DNA from: Clostridium thailandense
GTDB lineage: Bacteria > Bacillota > Clostridia > Clostridiales > Clostridiaceae
Reading direction: 5' to 3'
DNA: 64,000 bases
Assembly (NCBI RefSeq): GCF_019207025.1
Contig: NZ_JAEEGC010000034.1
Location: 1 to 64,000, forward strand
This document shows positions 1-8,561 of the stretch, one piece after another (the first letter of the stretch is position 1; every line of letters starts with the position of its first letter). Made by a program: the position numbers and the translations under genes. The notes under the pieces are model-generated. The model was given only the letters and a program-made list of their open reading frames with translations. It made no database searches and was not told the origin of the DNA.

Positions 1-59
1 CTCTTTTGTAATTGCTTTATAAGAAATATATACTTAATGATTAATATGTCAAGTTTATA

Positions 60-89
60 TTGACTTCTAATGCAGAAACATCTTAAAAT
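60..89 (+). promoter_or_regulatory. Putative sigma-A promoter of the DUF2164 gene
   Basis: A TTGACT hexamer (60-65) is followed after 18 bases by TAAAAT (84-89), about 35 bases upstream of the first gene's start. Its position and spacing fit a vegetative promoter. Nothing else is visible in the first 120 bases. Confidence 0.45.
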
Positions 90-122
90 GTAAAGAACGA
101 TAATTTTAAAGGGAGTTATATT

Positions 123-359
123 ATGAGGGATAAAAGCAAAATTAAGTTAACTAAAGAGAAGAAGGAAGAAATGATTTCTTTAATAAAAAATTATTTTTTA
201 AATGAAAGAGAAGAAGAATTAGGTGATTTAGCTTCAAATCTAATGTTAAATTTTATAATAGAGGAGTTAGCGCCAGAATTCTATAATCAGGGGGTTTATG
301 ATTCTTATAAGTATATGAATGACAGAACTGAGGATTTGCTATCCATTCAAATATATTGA
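123..359 (+). CDS. DUF2164 family small protein
   Basis: This 78-residue protein matches the size and pattern of the DUF2164 family: a basic start, a mixed-charge helix, then the run LNFIIEELAPEFYNQGVYDS and a C-terminal segment containing RTEDL. The family's biochemical role is unknown to me. GGGAG at 111-115 lies about 8 bases before the ATG. The gene stands alone with its own promoter. No membrane segment or signal peptide is visible, so it should be cytoplasmic. Confidence 0.75.
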   Translation: MRDKSKIKLTKEKKEEMISLIKNYFLNEREEELGDLASNLMLNFIIEELAPEFYNQGVYDSYKYMNDRTEDLLSIQIY

Positions 360-477
360 TTTAGATAAATTTATATTTTTAGATGAAGAGGGAGATAAGC
401 TTAAAGCGAAGGAGCAATTAACATTTAGAAGTCTTCCTAATGTTCAGGAAGGATTTGTTGCACTTATGGAAAACTAA
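358..477 (+). pseudogene. Short open remnant directly after the DUF2164 stop
   Basis: From 358 a different frame stays open for 39 codons to TAA (475-477). It contains protein-like stretches such as LDKFIFLDEEGDKLKAKEQL and LPNVQEGFVALMEN. It has no start codon and no ribosome binding site, so it looks like the C-terminal tail of a lost gene. I cannot name the parent family. Its last codons form the left arm of the hairpin at 456-504. Confidence 0.25.
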
Positions 478-510
478 CTAGTTGATTTACATATAAGTGC
501 AACAACCTCT
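456..510 (+). terminator. Hairpin, probable terminator
   Basis: TGTTGCACTTAT (456-467) pairs perfectly over 12 bases with ATAAGTGCAACA (493-504), leaving a 25-base loop. Its 5' arm shares the TGTTGCACT core of hairpins near 22.2 and 48.5 kb. The following bases are only moderately T-rich. Confidence 0.5.
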
Positions 511-652
511 TATGTTATTTAATTCATTACTTATTGTTTTCAGAATAAAATTTTGTGATTTAGTAATTTTAAAAAATAAGTTGAAATACATTTTAAAGCA
601 TTATATGATGAATTCAGGCATCGATGTACTCTATTAAAAAAGAAGGTTAGTT

Positions 653-1108
653 ATGGATATTAATATTGAAATGATATCATCATATAAAATTGCTTATATA
701 CGAAAAACAGGCCCTTATGGTTCGGAAAATGTGCAAATAATGGAGCAATTAAAAAGTTGGGCCAGAGAAAAAAAAATACTTAATGAAAGTTCAATTATAT
801 TAGGAATAGTCCAAGATAATCCTCAGTTAACAGAACCTAAAGATTGTCGTTATGATACATGCTTGGTTGTTTCCAATGAATTTAAGGTTGATAACAAGTA
901 TATCAATTTTGGAAAAACTATGGGTGGAAAATATTGCGTATTTAAAATAAGGCATACGGTAGATGCTGTGCAAAAAGCATGGATGGAAATATTTCCGGAG
1001 TTATCAAGAATGAATTATGAATTTGATGATAGAAGACCTATTATTGAACGCTATGCAATGGAGATGATAAATAATCATTATTGTGAAATTTGTGTACCAA
1101 TATTGTAA
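653..1108 (+). CDS. GyrI-like (AraC effector-binding type) small-molecule-binding protein
   Basis: A 151-residue stand-alone effector-binding domain of the GyrI/SbmC-AraC type. The family signature begins with YKIAYIRKTGPYG near residues 11-23, includes GIVQDNP and a CRYDTCLVV strand, and continues through GGKYCVFKIRHT to a RPIIERYAMEM segment. Such proteins bind hydrophobic or cationic compounds, and some protect DNA gyrase. There is no DNA-binding domain, unlike the related domain fused to MerR at 22234. GAAGGTTAG lies just upstream of the ATG. It appears monocistronic, with a strong terminator behind it. Confidence 0.8.
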   Translation: MDINIEMISSYKIAYIRKTGPYGSENVQIMEQLKSWAREKKILNESSIILGIVQDNPQLTEPKDCRYDTCLVVSNEFKVDNKYINFGKTMGGKYCVFKIRHTVDAVQKAWMEIFPELSRMNYEFDDRRPIIERYAMEMINNHYCEICVPIL

Positions 1109-1166
1109 AAAAATATTAAAACGAATTCAAAAAGGTTACAAATAAATCTAAGGCAGCCTAAAAAGT

Positions 1167-1205
1167 CAGGTATAAGGATTGACAATTCTTGTACCTGTTT
1201 TTTTA
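1167..1205 (+). terminator. Rho-independent terminator of the GyrI-like gene
   Basis: CAGGTATAAG (1167-1176) pairs with CTTGTACCTG (1188-1197), including one wobble, and is followed directly by seven T residues. This is a canonical intrinsic terminator about 60 bases after the stop codon. Confidence 0.85.
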
Positions 1206-1241
1206 TTAAATATTATAAAGATTTTATAATATTTAATAAAA
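1201..1241. repeat. Perfect 19-bp inverted repeat with 3-base centre
   Basis: TTTTATTAAATATTATAAA (1201-1219) is the exact reverse complement of 1223-1241, separated by GAT. It is purely A/T in the arms and begins inside the T-tract of the preceding terminator. It could be a reverse-strand terminator, a cruciform or a regulator site. No gene reads into it from the right. Confidence 0.6.
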
Positions 1242-1295
1242 TAGGCAGTTAAGTACACTGGATATTATGGAGTGTTTTTGTATAAGTACCAACTA

Positions 1296-1324
1296 TTGAC
1301 ATGTTGTGATTTTTGAGTTAAAGT
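1296..1324 (+). promoter_or_regulatory. Promoter of the padR unit
   Basis: TTGACA (1296-1301) is a perfect -35 hexamer. TAAAGT (1319-1324) follows after 17 bases. The predicted start of transcription falls at the edge of the palindrome at 1331, so a repressor bound there would block initiation. Confidence 0.6.
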
Positions 1325-1330
1325 ATATCT

Positions 1331-1363
1331 ATAATTAATATATCAAGACGATATATTAATTAT
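1331..1363. promoter_or_regulatory. Probable PadR operator: 14-bp perfect inverted repeat
   Basis: ATAATTAATATATC (1331-1344) is repeated exactly in inverse orientation at 1350-1363, with AAGAC between. It sits between the promoter and the padR start, where PadR proteins usually bind to repress their own operon. That assignment is inferred from position and symmetry. Confidence 0.65.
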
Positions 1364-1394
1364 AAATATATAATTGACATTTATGGAGGAAATT

Positions 1395-1895
1395 ATGTTG
1401 GAATATGTTATCGAAGGTCTGCTGATGCAGAATGACATGAGCGGGTATGATATTAAACAGAATATTGATAGCGTAAAATATTTTAATGCGAGCTATGGTA
1501 GCATTTATCCAACACTAAAAAAAATGGAGGCTGAAGGACTAATAATATCAAAAGAAATAGTTGAAGGTGGAAAGTATAAAAAAATATACAGTATTAACGA
1601 CAAAGGTAAGAAAAGGTTTTCGGAATGGCTTCAGAAACCTGTTGATATAGTACGGTCGGATAACGAACACCTTGTTAAAATGTCTTTTTATAGCTATGTG
1701 CCAAAAGAAAAATTAAAAGATTTAATCTCTGAACTTATTATAAATGTAAGTGCAATGATTCGTAGATTAGAGGTTCTTAAGATGAGACTTGAAAAAAATA
1801 TGGATGATTTTCAAACCTGGACAGTTGTGTTTGGAATTGACTATTATCGTTTTTTGAAGGAGTGGTATCAGAGGCTTCTAAAAGAACTTAATTAA
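1395..1895 (+). CDS. PadR family transcriptional regulator
   Basis: This 166-residue protein has a PadR-type winged helix at about residues 1-85 (YVIEGLL, SGYDI, GSIYPTLKKMEAEGLI, the wing GGKYKKIYSI, then KGKKRFSEWL) and a helical C-terminal dimerisation part. PadR proteins repress transcription and release DNA when they bind a phenolic or hydrophobic ligand. The ATG at 1395 is chosen because GGAGG (1385-1389) precedes it by five bases; an upstream TTG at 1374 lacks a site. The perfect palindrome just upstream suggests autorepression. It leads a likely operon with the DUF2284 and ASKHA genes. Confidence 0.88.
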   Translation: MLEYVIEGLLMQNDMSGYDIKQNIDSVKYFNASYGSIYPTLKKMEAEGLIISKEIVEGGKYKKIYSINDKGKKRFSEWLQKPVDIVRSDNEHLVKMSFYSYVPKEKLKDLISELIINVSAMIRRLEVLKMRLEKNMDDFQTWTVVFGIDYYRFLKEWYQRLLKELN

Positions 1896-1924
1896 GAATA
1901 AATTTAATTAATGGGGGGATTTTG

Positions 1925-2485
1925 ATGTCAATTGATTTAAATGATTTAGTGAAAGATGCATTGGAACTAAATGCAAGTCATGCAGCTATAGCTGATACGT
2001 CAAAAATTAAGTTTCATGAAGAATTTAGAAAGGCGTGTGAGAAAAACGTTTGCCGCAAATATGATACAAATTGGATGGGACCACCTGCAATCGGTCCTAT
2101 AGAAGTTTTGATGGAAAAAGCAAAAAAATATAAGCAGGGTCTTTTATTCCAAACCGTAATCCAATTGAAAAGTTCATTTGATTTAAAAGGCATGAATGAG
2201 GGGTACACTAAACATTGTGAAAACTTCAGAGTAATTCTTGACCATATAAAAACAAAATATGGTTTTAAGGATATGCTTCCTTTAAATGCAGGCTGCTGCA
2301 GTGTATGCTCGAAATGTGCTTATCTAGACAAGGAACCATGTCGTAATCCTGATAAAGCTTTTTCTTCCGTTGAAGCATATGGAATGGATGTTATGGCTCT
2401 TGAAAAAAACAGTGGAATTCCAATTTATAACGGTAAAAATACGGTATCTTATGTAGCACTCATTCTTTTTAATATAGATGAATAG
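1925..2485 (+). CDS. DUF2284 predicted metal-binding protein
   Basis: A 186-residue cysteine-rich protein of the DUF2284 family. Early cysteines lie in the ACEKNVCRKY region, followed by GPPAIGP. A dense cluster (GCCSVCSKCAYLDKEPC, about residues 121-137) probably ligates a metal or Fe-S centre. The C-terminal part has the family's EAYGMDV and NTVSYVALILF strands. GGGGGG at 1913-1918 lies seven bases before the ATG. It sits 29 bases after padR and 85 bases before the ferredoxin-ASKHA gene. A role in metal or redox handling for that partner is inferred only from gene order. Confidence 0.8.
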   Translation: MSIDLNDLVKDALELNASHAAIADTSKIKFHEEFRKACEKNVCRKYDTNWMGPPAIGPIEVLMEKAKKYKQGLLFQTVIQLKSSFDLKGMNEGYTKHCENFRVILDHIKTKYGFKDMLPLNAGCCSVCSKCAYLDKEPCRNPDKAFSSVEAYGMDVMALEKNSGIPIYNGKNTVSYVALILFNIDE

Positions 2486-2570
2486 AGTGGCTTTTTAAAA
2501 TATACTAGTGATTCTAAGTTGGTTGACAAGCTTTTTTAAGCAAAAAACAGATACTCATGGAGGGATAACA

Positions 2571-4412
2571 ATGAATAACTATACCATAACTTTTGAACCA
2601 GGAAATCGTAAAATAATTGTTCCTGAAGGAAGTTCAATTAAAGAAGCACTTACATCAGCTGGTTTAGATTTTGATTTTCCTTGCGGCGGTAGGGGAACCT
2701 GTGGAAAATGTCGTATTAAAGTTTTAGAGAAAAACTTAGACCCTACTGAAAAGGAATTAAAATATCTTGAGGAAAAGGAACTTCTAGAAGGTATACGCCT
2801 TGCTTGTCAAATAGAAATCCATGATAATATTACTTTGCAGCTCAATACAGAAAAAGAAAATACCCACAACATACTAAAGACTTCTACTGAAAGATCTTAT
2901 AGTGTTGAACCTCTTATTCAAAAAGTTTATACAGCAGTAAAAGCTCCTACTCTAGAAGATCAATCATCTGATTTCAAACGTTTAAAAGAAAGTATTATGT
3001 TAAAATATCCTAATTGCAAGGCTGTTAAAATTAAAATCGATGCACTACAGGATTTGCCTTATAAAATTAGAGAGTCAGAGCAGTCTGTCACAGTAATTAT
3101 TGATAAAAATGAAATTATAGGTGTTGAACAGGGGAATACTACGAATAAAATGCTAGGTATAGCTTTTGACATAGGTACGACTACTATTGTAGCATATCTG
3201 ATGGATTTATATACTGGAAAGGAACTAGCGGTTTCATCCTCATTAAATCCGCAGGTTAAGTTTGGAGCAGATGTAATTTCTCGTACTTCCTATGCTAATC
3301 AAAATGAAGATGGTATAAAAACAATGCAGGATGCGCTTTTAAAGATAATGAATAAGCTTATTGATAATACTGTAGAAATATCTGGTCTATCAAGGAAGGA
3401 TATTTATGCTATTACTGTAGTAGGAAATACCTGCATGCATCATCTATTTTTAGGTTTAACACCTCGTTATATTGCTGCTGCTCCTTATGTTCCTGTAATA
3501 AGTGAAACTATTGAGCTAGATGCCTTTAAACTTAATTTTAATATTAATAAGGCTGGTAAGGTTTTCGTCCTTCCAAATATTGCTGGCTTTGTAGGAGCAG
3601 ATACAGTTGCAGTAGTTTTAGCAACTGAAATGGATAAAAGCAAAGATATAAAACTAGCCATTGATATCGGTACTAACGGAGAAATGGTTTTAGGTTCTTC
3701 TAAAAAGCTAGTTTCATGTTCTACTGCTGCTGGGCCAGCCTTTGAAGGAGCTCAAATTAGCAGTGGAATGCGTGGTGCTTCAGGAGCTATTGATCACATA
3801 AGATTTGGAGAGGCTCTTACATATACGGTAATTGATAATGAAAAGCCAAAAGGAATTTGCGGCTCTGGGTTATTAGATATTATTGCCTGCTTCGTTGAAT
3901 TTGGAATAATCAATAAAAGAGGAAAAATATTGTCCCCTGATAAGTTTACTAATCCCGCAGCAAAAGCATATGAAAACCATATTATAAGTTATGATGGAGC
4001 AAATGCTTTTTTAGTAGTACCTGAATCTGAGACAAGTCATGGTAGGCCTATAATGATTACACAAGACGATGTAACATCCTTACAACTCGCAAAAGGGTCT
4101 ATTGCTGCTGGTATAAAGATACTTATTGATAAATGTGGTGTGAATATAGATGATATAAATGAAGTACTTCTTGCTGGTGCTTTTGGTAATTATATGGATC
4201 CGCATAGCGCTTGTATGATAGGTTTAATACCTAAAGAGCTCGAAAGTAAAATAAGAATGGTAGGAAATGCTGCCGGCACAGGTGCAAAACTAGCTTTGGT
4301 ATCACGTAGTGAATATGAGCATTCGAATACTATTGCGTCTTCAGTAAAATATGTAGAATTAGCAGCTGAGCAAAGTTTCAATAAAGCATTTGCAAAAGGA
4401 TTACAATTTTAA
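2571..4412 (+). CDS. Ferredoxin-ASKHA ATPase, corrinoid-protein reductive activator (RACo/RamA-like)
   Basis: This 613-residue protein starts with a plant-type 2Fe-2S ferredoxin domain (CGGRGTCGKC at about 37-46, fourth Cys in LACQ near 80), then a linker, then an ASKHA ATPase of the DUF4445 type. Its nucleotide-binding loops include AFDIGTTTIVAY near 197, AIDIGTNGEM, ICGSGLLD and AGAFGNYMD. In RACo proteins, ATP-driven electron transfer through the 2Fe-2S cluster restores inactive Co(II) corrinoid proteins to Co(I). The ATG at 2571 has GGAGGG in front; an in-frame ATG at 2508 has no site. No corrinoid protein or methyltransferase lies nearby, so its partner is elsewhere. Confidence 0.88.
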   Translation: MNNYTITFEPGNRKIIVPEGSSIKEALTSAGLDFDFPCGGRGTCGKCRIKVLEKNLDPTEKELKYLEEKELLEGIRLACQIEIHDNITLQLNTEKENTHNILKTSTERSYSVEPLIQKVYTAVKAPTLEDQSSDFKRLKESIMLKYPNCKAVKIKIDALQDLPYKIRESEQSVTVIIDKNEIIGVEQGNTTNKMLGIAFDIGTTTIVAYLMDLYTGKELAVSSSLNPQVKFGADVISRTSYANQNEDGIKTMQDALLKIMNKLIDNTVEISGLSRKDIYAITVVGNTCMHHLFLGLTPRYIAAAPYVPVISETIELDAFKLNFNINKAGKVFVLPNIAGFVGADTVAVVLATEMDKSKDIKLAIDIGTNGEMVLGSSKKLVSCSTAAGPAFEGAQISSGMRGASGAIDHIRFGEALTYTVIDNEKPKGICGSGLLDIIACFVEFGIINKRGKILSPDKFTNPAAKAYENHIISYDGANAFLVVPESETSHGRPIMITQDDVTSLQLAKGSIAAGIKILIDKCGVNIDDINEVLLAGAFGNYMDPHSACMIGLIPKELESKIRMVGNAAGTGAKLALVSRSEYEHSNTIASSVKYVELAAEQSFNKAFAKGLQF

Positions 4413-4517
4413 AATATAGAAAAATTATACTTGTTTACTTCTGTTTTCAATAACGAAAATTGTTTAGATATGTAAAATAAAAGAAATTCAGTCCGAATTG
4501 AGTTTAAGTGAAGAAAT

Positions 4518-4562
4518 ACTGGCAGCTTACTATAGAATGTAGGAGCTGCCAGTTATTATTTT
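4518..4562 (+). terminator. Terminator of the padR-DUF2284-ASKHA unit
   Basis: ACTGGCAGCT (4518-4527) pairs perfectly with AGCTGCCAGT (4544-4553), and a T-rich tail (TATTATTTT) follows. It lies about 105 bases after the ASKHA stop and just before the end of the opposing XRE gene. Confidence 0.8.
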
Positions 4563-4619
4563 AATAAACTTATTTATCTAAAACAAATTGAGGATAAAAA
4601 GAGAAGATATTATTTCAGT

Positions 4620-4961
4620 TCATTTTTGACTAATATGTTTCTTATAAGTTTTTATGACATTAAGAATATAAAGTTGTTCATCTTCTGATAAATCCTTAGA
4701 AATCGAATAAATTTCAGATAATATTCTAGAACTTTTAAGCTCTTCAGAATTATTCATTTCCCCAGTACCATTAAGCAGCCATTCTTTATTAATTTCTAAA
4801 ACGTTGCATAAAGCATTGATAATTAAAGGTTGGGGCATTTCAGTTTTATTATACTCTATATTAGTGATTACACCTCTAGATGTGCCAATTTTTTCTGCAA
4901 GCTCATCTTGAGTTAGTCCTTTAGACTTACGAGCAACTTTTAATCTTTCACCTAAATTCAA
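4620..4961 (-). CDS. XRE family transcriptional regulator
   Basis: A 113-residue protein with a Cro/C1-type helix-turn-helix at about residues 2-60 (LGERLKVARKSKGLTQDELA, then TSRGVITNIE) and a short C-terminal helical region that may dimerise. A TTG start at 4961 is chosen because GAAGGTGG lies eight bases upstream; an in-frame ATG 18 bases earlier overlaps that site. The start NLGERLK also matches family usage. The gene is divergent from a 56-residue gene, and the intervening DNA holds repeated palindromes that are its likely operators. It probably controls both directions. Confidence 0.85.
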   Translation of the reverse strand: MNLGERLKVARKSKGLTQDELAEKIGTSRGVITNIEYNKTEMPQPLIINALCNVLEINKEWLLNGTGEMNNSEELKSSRILSEIYSISKDLSEDEQLYILNVIKTYKKHISQK

Positions 4962-4995
4962 TTTGAACACCACCTTCATCAGTATAGTAGCATAA

Positions 4996-5200
4996 TTTTT
5001 TTGTATTGTAAATACAAAAAAAGTATTTTCAATACAAGCTTAAAGTATTTTGAATACATTGATTTAACTGAAATATCCCTATCGATTATTGTTAATTAAA
5101 AGACTATAGAGCAAGAAAAAAATTTGATTTGTTTGGGTATTGTGAATGAAATAATGTATTGACAATACAATAGACAAACGTTATTATGTAGTTACAATAC
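4996..5200. promoter_or_regulatory. Array of GTATT-N3-AATAC operators
   Basis: Perfect GTATT-N3-AATAC dyads occur at 5003-5015, 5023-5035, 5045-5057 and 5156-5168. A degenerate copy (GTAGT-TAC-AATAC) is at 5188-5200, and a half-like copy starts at 5138. The first dyad extends to a 27-bp perfect palindrome (4996-5022). The first three have centres 20-22 bp apart, about two helical turns. They overlap the likely promoters of both divergent genes, as expected for cooperative repressor binding. Confidence 0.7.
5159..5187 (+). promoter_or_regulatory. Promoter of the 56-residue gene, overlapped by an operator
   Basis: TTGACA (5159-5164) and TATTAT (5182-5187) are separated by 17 bases. The -35 box lies inside the dyad at 5156-5168 and a degenerate dyad covers the start region, so the XRE protein probably represses this promoter. 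Confidence 0.65.
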
Positions 5201-5231
5201 AAAAAAATGTAAAACAAAGGGGGATGTTTTT

Positions 5232-5402
5232 ATGAATAATGAAACTATTCTGAATGAGATTATGTTAAATGCAAGAGAAGTACCACTAGAGTGTCAAGAA
5301 AGAATTCTTGATATTCTAAAAGGAATGGCGTTCGCAAAAAAATGTTTGATTAAAAATTTATGTGTAGATAATGAGAAAAAAACTCATGAAAAAAATGTAT
5401 AA
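5232..5402 (+). CDS. Small 56-residue protein under XRE control
   Basis: The frame reads MNNETILNEIMLNAREVPLE and ends with a lysine-rich tail (KKTHEKNV). It includes CQERILDILKGMAF, an amphipathic helix with a hydrophobic centre and two later cysteines (KKCLIKNLC). An AAAGGGGGA site at 5215-5223 precedes the ATG. It lies immediately downstream of the operator-covered promoter, which supports it as a real gene. I do not recognise a characterised family. Its pairing with a repressor is reminiscent of small regulated phage-like or differentiation genes, but no function can be assigned. Confidence 0.65.
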   Translation: MNNETILNEIMLNAREVPLECQERILDILKGMAFAKKCLIKNLCVDNEKKTHEKNV

Positions 5403-5509
5403 CTTTATAACAAGTTGGTGTATTAAGCTAAAGTTGAAGATAACAAGTATACTAATTTATATATGGTTATTTTAAAAAAATTGATGTTGAAATATATAGG
5501 GGGATATCT

Positions 5510-7225
5510 ATGAACTGCTTTAGAAATATGAAGACAATACAAAAATTATTAATAGCATTTGTTTTAGTTTCACTATTTATCGTGATAGTTGGGTGTATTG
5601 GAATAGTAAATATGAAATCAATTAAAATTAATGCTGATTCAATGCATGATTATAATCTTGAGTCCATGAAACAATTAGCAACTATCAGACAAAATATAGG
5701 AGATATTCGTTTTGACGTACTAAAGGTTGATGCTCAAAGAAATTTAAACAATCAAAATGAAGAACTCGAAAAAGAAATTAATAAATTATATGATGAAAAT
5801 ACAAATATAATATCAAAGTATGAAAATTCAATATTATCAGATGAAGAAAAGCCAATATTTACAAAACTTAAAGATAATATGCAAACGTACAAGAGTACAT
5901 ATGAAGTAATTATAAAATTTGCTGGTGAAAATAATTATGAAGAAGCTGATGCTAACTATTCAAAACTAACTACTATAAGAACAGAGGTATATGATAACTT
6001 GAATGAATTAATTAAAATAAATACGAGGCAAGCAGACACTGCATATAAACAAAACAATTTAACTTATAGTAGTTCTCTTTATGAAATAGCAATAATAACC
6101 TTTTTAAGCCTGGTTGCTGCACTTGTTTTAGGAACTCTTATATCTCTCTGGATATCTAAACAAATAGGTAAGATTGGGAAATTTGCAGAAGCACTTGGAG
6201 ATGGAGATTTGACGCAATCAATAAAAATTAATACTAAAGAAGAATTTGGAAAATTATCTAAAGCATTAAATCAAGCTAATAGCAATATAAAAAAATTAAT
6301 AAGTGAACTGATGAACAGTGCAGATAATATGAGTACAACAAGTGAAGAACTATCAGCGACTGTTGAAGAAGTTTCAGCTAAAATGGAAGCAGTAAATGAA
6401 TCAGTGGAACATATATCTAGAGGAGTACAGGATTTGAGCGCAACCACGGAGGAAGTGAATGCATCAACGGAGGAAATAAACTCAAATATAAATGAACTTA
6501 CCAACGAAGCAAATGCTTCGAAAATATCTGCAAATGAAATAAAAAAGCGAGCATTTGATATAAAAATTAAAGCTTCAAAAAATATAAAAGAAGGCACAAT
6601 AATATATGACAAGAGTCATTTAAACATTTTAAATGCAATTGAAGAAGCTAAAGTTGTAGAAGAAATTAAAATTATAGCTGAATCTATTGGTGATATATCG
6701 AAACAAACAAATTTATTAGCTTTGAATGCTGCGATAGAGGCAGCAAGAGCTGGGGAACAAGGGAAAGGATTTTCAGTAGTTGCAGATGAAGTAAGAAAGC
6801 TTGCAGAGCAATCTGCACAAGCAGTTGTAAACATTCAAAATATGGTTAGTCAAGTACAAGGAGCTGTTACTAAACTTTCACAAAGTGGACAAGACGTACT
6901 TAAGTTTATGGAGAATAATGTGAAACCAAACTATGAATTAATTCAGGATATTGGCATTCAATATGAAAAAGACTCGGAATTTATGAACAATATTACAGAA
7001 GATACTTCGACTTCTTGCAAACAAATAAACGAAGTTATTGAGCAAATAAGTACTGCAATTCAAAATGTATCTGCAACTGCTGAACAGTCAGCAGCAAGTT
7101 CAGAGGAAATATACAATAGTGTCAATGAAGTGACTTTTGCTATTAATGATGTTGCAAGATCTGCACAAAGTCAAGCTGAATTTGCACAAAAGTTAACCGA
7201 TATGATACAAAAATTTAAGCTTTAA
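5510..7225 (+). CDS. Methyl-accepting chemotaxis protein
   Basis: A 571-residue transmembrane chemoreceptor. TM1 spans about residues 10-32. A four-helix-bundle ligand domain follows (about 33-185), then TM2 (about 190-213) and a HAMP segment containing LGDGDLT. The cytoplasmic signalling domain has the conserved hairpin tip [18 protein letters not shown] near 395-415 followed by [13 protein letters not shown]. It senses an external ligand and controls CheA through CheW. There is no C-terminal CheR-tethering pentapeptide. GGGGGA precedes the ATG. No che genes are adjacent, so it is a single orphan receptor gene. Confidence 0.93.
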   Translation: MNCFRNMKTIQKLLIAFVLVSLFIVIVGCIGIVNMKSIKINADSMHDYNLESMKQLATIRQNIGDIRFDVLKVDAQRNLNNQNEELEKEINKLYDENTNIISKYENSILSDEEKPIFTKLKDNMQTYKSTYEVIIKFAGENNYEEADANYSKLTTIRTEVYDNLNELIKINTRQADTAYKQNNLTYSSSLYEIAIITFLSLVAALVLGTLISLWISKQIGKIGKFAEALGDGDLTQSIKINTKEEFGKLSKALNQANSNIKKLISELMNSADNMSTTSEELSATVEEVSAKMEAVNESVEHISRGVQDLSATTEEVNASTEEINSNINELTNEANASKISANEIKKRAFDIKIKASKNIKEGTIIYDKSHLNILNAIEEAKVVEEIKIIAESIGDISKQTNLLALNAAIEAARAGEQGKGFSVVADEVRKLAEQSAQAVVNIQNMVSQVQGAVTKLSQSGQDVLKFMENNVKPNYELIQDIGIQYEKDSEFMNNITEDTSTSCKQINEVIEQISTAIQNVSATAEQSAASSEEIYNSVNEVTFAINDVARSAQSQAEFAQKLTDMIQKFKL

Positions 7226-7287
7226 AGACAACAAAATTTTAAAAAAGATTTTATGTTTCCTTGTGCGTTAGGAACTTATTCAAAATG

Positions 7288-7325
7288 AGAGGTTGAGAAC
7301 AACTCACTCAACCTCTTTAATATTT
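7288..7325 (+). terminator. Terminator of the chemoreceptor gene
   Basis: AGAGGTTGAG (7288-7297) and CTCAACCTCT (7307-7316) form a perfect 10-bp stem followed by TTAATATTT. It lies between convergent genes and may serve both. Confidence 0.75.
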
Positions 7326-7352
7326 ATACTAAGTCTTTGGAAACTAACAATG

Positions 7353-8528
7353 CTATTTATTATTTTCATAATTATAGTTACAATCACAATAGCATGAATT
7401 AAAATACAGAGGATGGACATATTTACCACAAGGATAGTATTCTCCCATAACTTTAGGTGGAACGATTTGACCCTCAGGCACATTCTTTGCCGTATAAGGG
7501 AATACCTGGGACACCTGATTGTTTCTGTAGAAAAGGGTAAGTGGAACTAAAGGCAGGTTACTAATATCAATCCAATTAAAACCATTTTCGGTTGTCACAC
7601 AAGATGGACGTGATGCTCCAAAGCTTATAACAAGATTGACATAACCATTTTTATCTATAACTGTCTGAAAGTCACCAAGGGTATAAAGCCCAAATAATCC
7701 CACTCGTGTTATAAAAGACATACTCCAGTACCGCATGTTCTCATTGCCTAAGATTCCAATATTATGATAGGTGTCAGGGAATGTTGGAGCTTTCCAGCGA
7801 ATAAATAACAACTTACCTGGGTCTCTTTTAATTTGATTTGAAAGTATATAGACCGTATTTAGGTCAGGTTGCAAAATTCTTGTTGCAATAACACCTATAC
7901 GACTCCAAGTTAAATCGCAATTTTGGTCTACCATATCACAACAATACTGGAATGAAGTTTCTTTAGTAAAAACATCTGCTGGATTTATCAGATTCTTAGG
8001 CTGAGTGGTTTTGCAAACAGTTCCGGAAATGCTTGTATTTAAGCAATTCTTTTTTGCGGCACAGTAAGTGATTTTTGGAAGTCCTACACCACCTGTCTGA
8101 TCATAGCCAATACTTGGAACATAAATTCGAAGTCCAATGAGCCCAAATCTATTGGGGGTGCCATCCTTTAAAGTTCCTGCATATAAGGTATTATTACCGG
8201 CCTCTGGAACAAAATGATCAGAGCCCTGTGGTGGGGCGGTAGACCGGATTTTTATAGTGTAATTACGATTATCTGCATTCCAATCAGCACCAGGCAAAAA
8301 AGGATTGGTGCTACCAGGGTCTGGAATTAACATTCGATCAGACGCTGTAGCTATAACAGTGTCAATTTGACCAGCTAAAGTAAAAGACATATATCTTGCA
8401 TATGGGAATTGTCCCTTGATAACAATTTCAATATCGGGATTCACTTCATAGGGAAAAACATAATAGTTAGCATTGAAGTCTCCCAGCATTAATAAAGAAT
8501 TACTGGGTTGTTGAATCCATTTCTGCAT
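7353..8528 (-). CDS. Uncharacterised protein, candidate spore-coat component
   Basis: This 391-residue protein has no signal peptide or membrane segment. Its N-terminal half contains PYARYMSFTLAGQIDTVIA and NRNYTIKIRS, a beta-rich pattern. Several cysteines lie mid-protein (ITYCAAKKNCLN, QYCCDMVDQNC). The C-terminus is tyrosine- and cysteine-rich (GEYYPCGKYVHP, SCYCDCNYNY), as in many cross-linked coat proteins. I do not recognise a named family. The start follows AAGGAGCG. A SigK-like promoter (CATATTATA with an upstream AC) lies just upstream and matches those of the 43-45 kb genes, so late mother-cell expression is inferred. Confidence 0.6.
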   Translation of the reverse strand: MQKWIQQPSNSLLMLGDFNANYYVFPYEVNPDIEIVIKGQFPYARYMSFTLAGQIDTVIATASDRMLIPDPGSTNPFLPGADWNADNRNYTIKIRSTAPPQGSDHFVPEAGNNTLYAGTLKDGTPNRFGLIGLRIYVPSIGYDQTGGVGLPKITYCAAKKNCLNTSISGTVCKTTQPKNLINPADVFTKETSFQYCCDMVDQNCDLTWSRIGVIATRILQPDLNTVYILSNQIKRDPGKLLFIRWKAPTFPDTYHNIGILGNENMRYWSMSFITRVGLFGLYTLGDFQTVIDKNGYVNLVISFGASRPSCVTTENGFNWIDISNLPLVPLTLFYRNNQVSQVFPYTAKNVPEGQIVPPKVMGEYYPCGKYVHPLYFNSCYCDCNYNYENNK

Positions 8529-8561
8529 AAGAAACGCTCCTTAAAATAATATTTTTTGCTT

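Noticed and set aside
2508-2570. Twenty-one extra N-terminal residues on the ferredoxin-ASKHA protein
   Set aside because: The upstream ATG lacks a ribosome binding site, whereas GGAGGG directly precedes the ATG at 2571, where the ferredoxin domain begins.
5232-5402. The 56-residue gene and XRE gene as a toxin-antitoxin pair
   Set aside because: The genes are divergent and not an operon, and the small protein shows no toxin motif; a repressor/target pair fits better.
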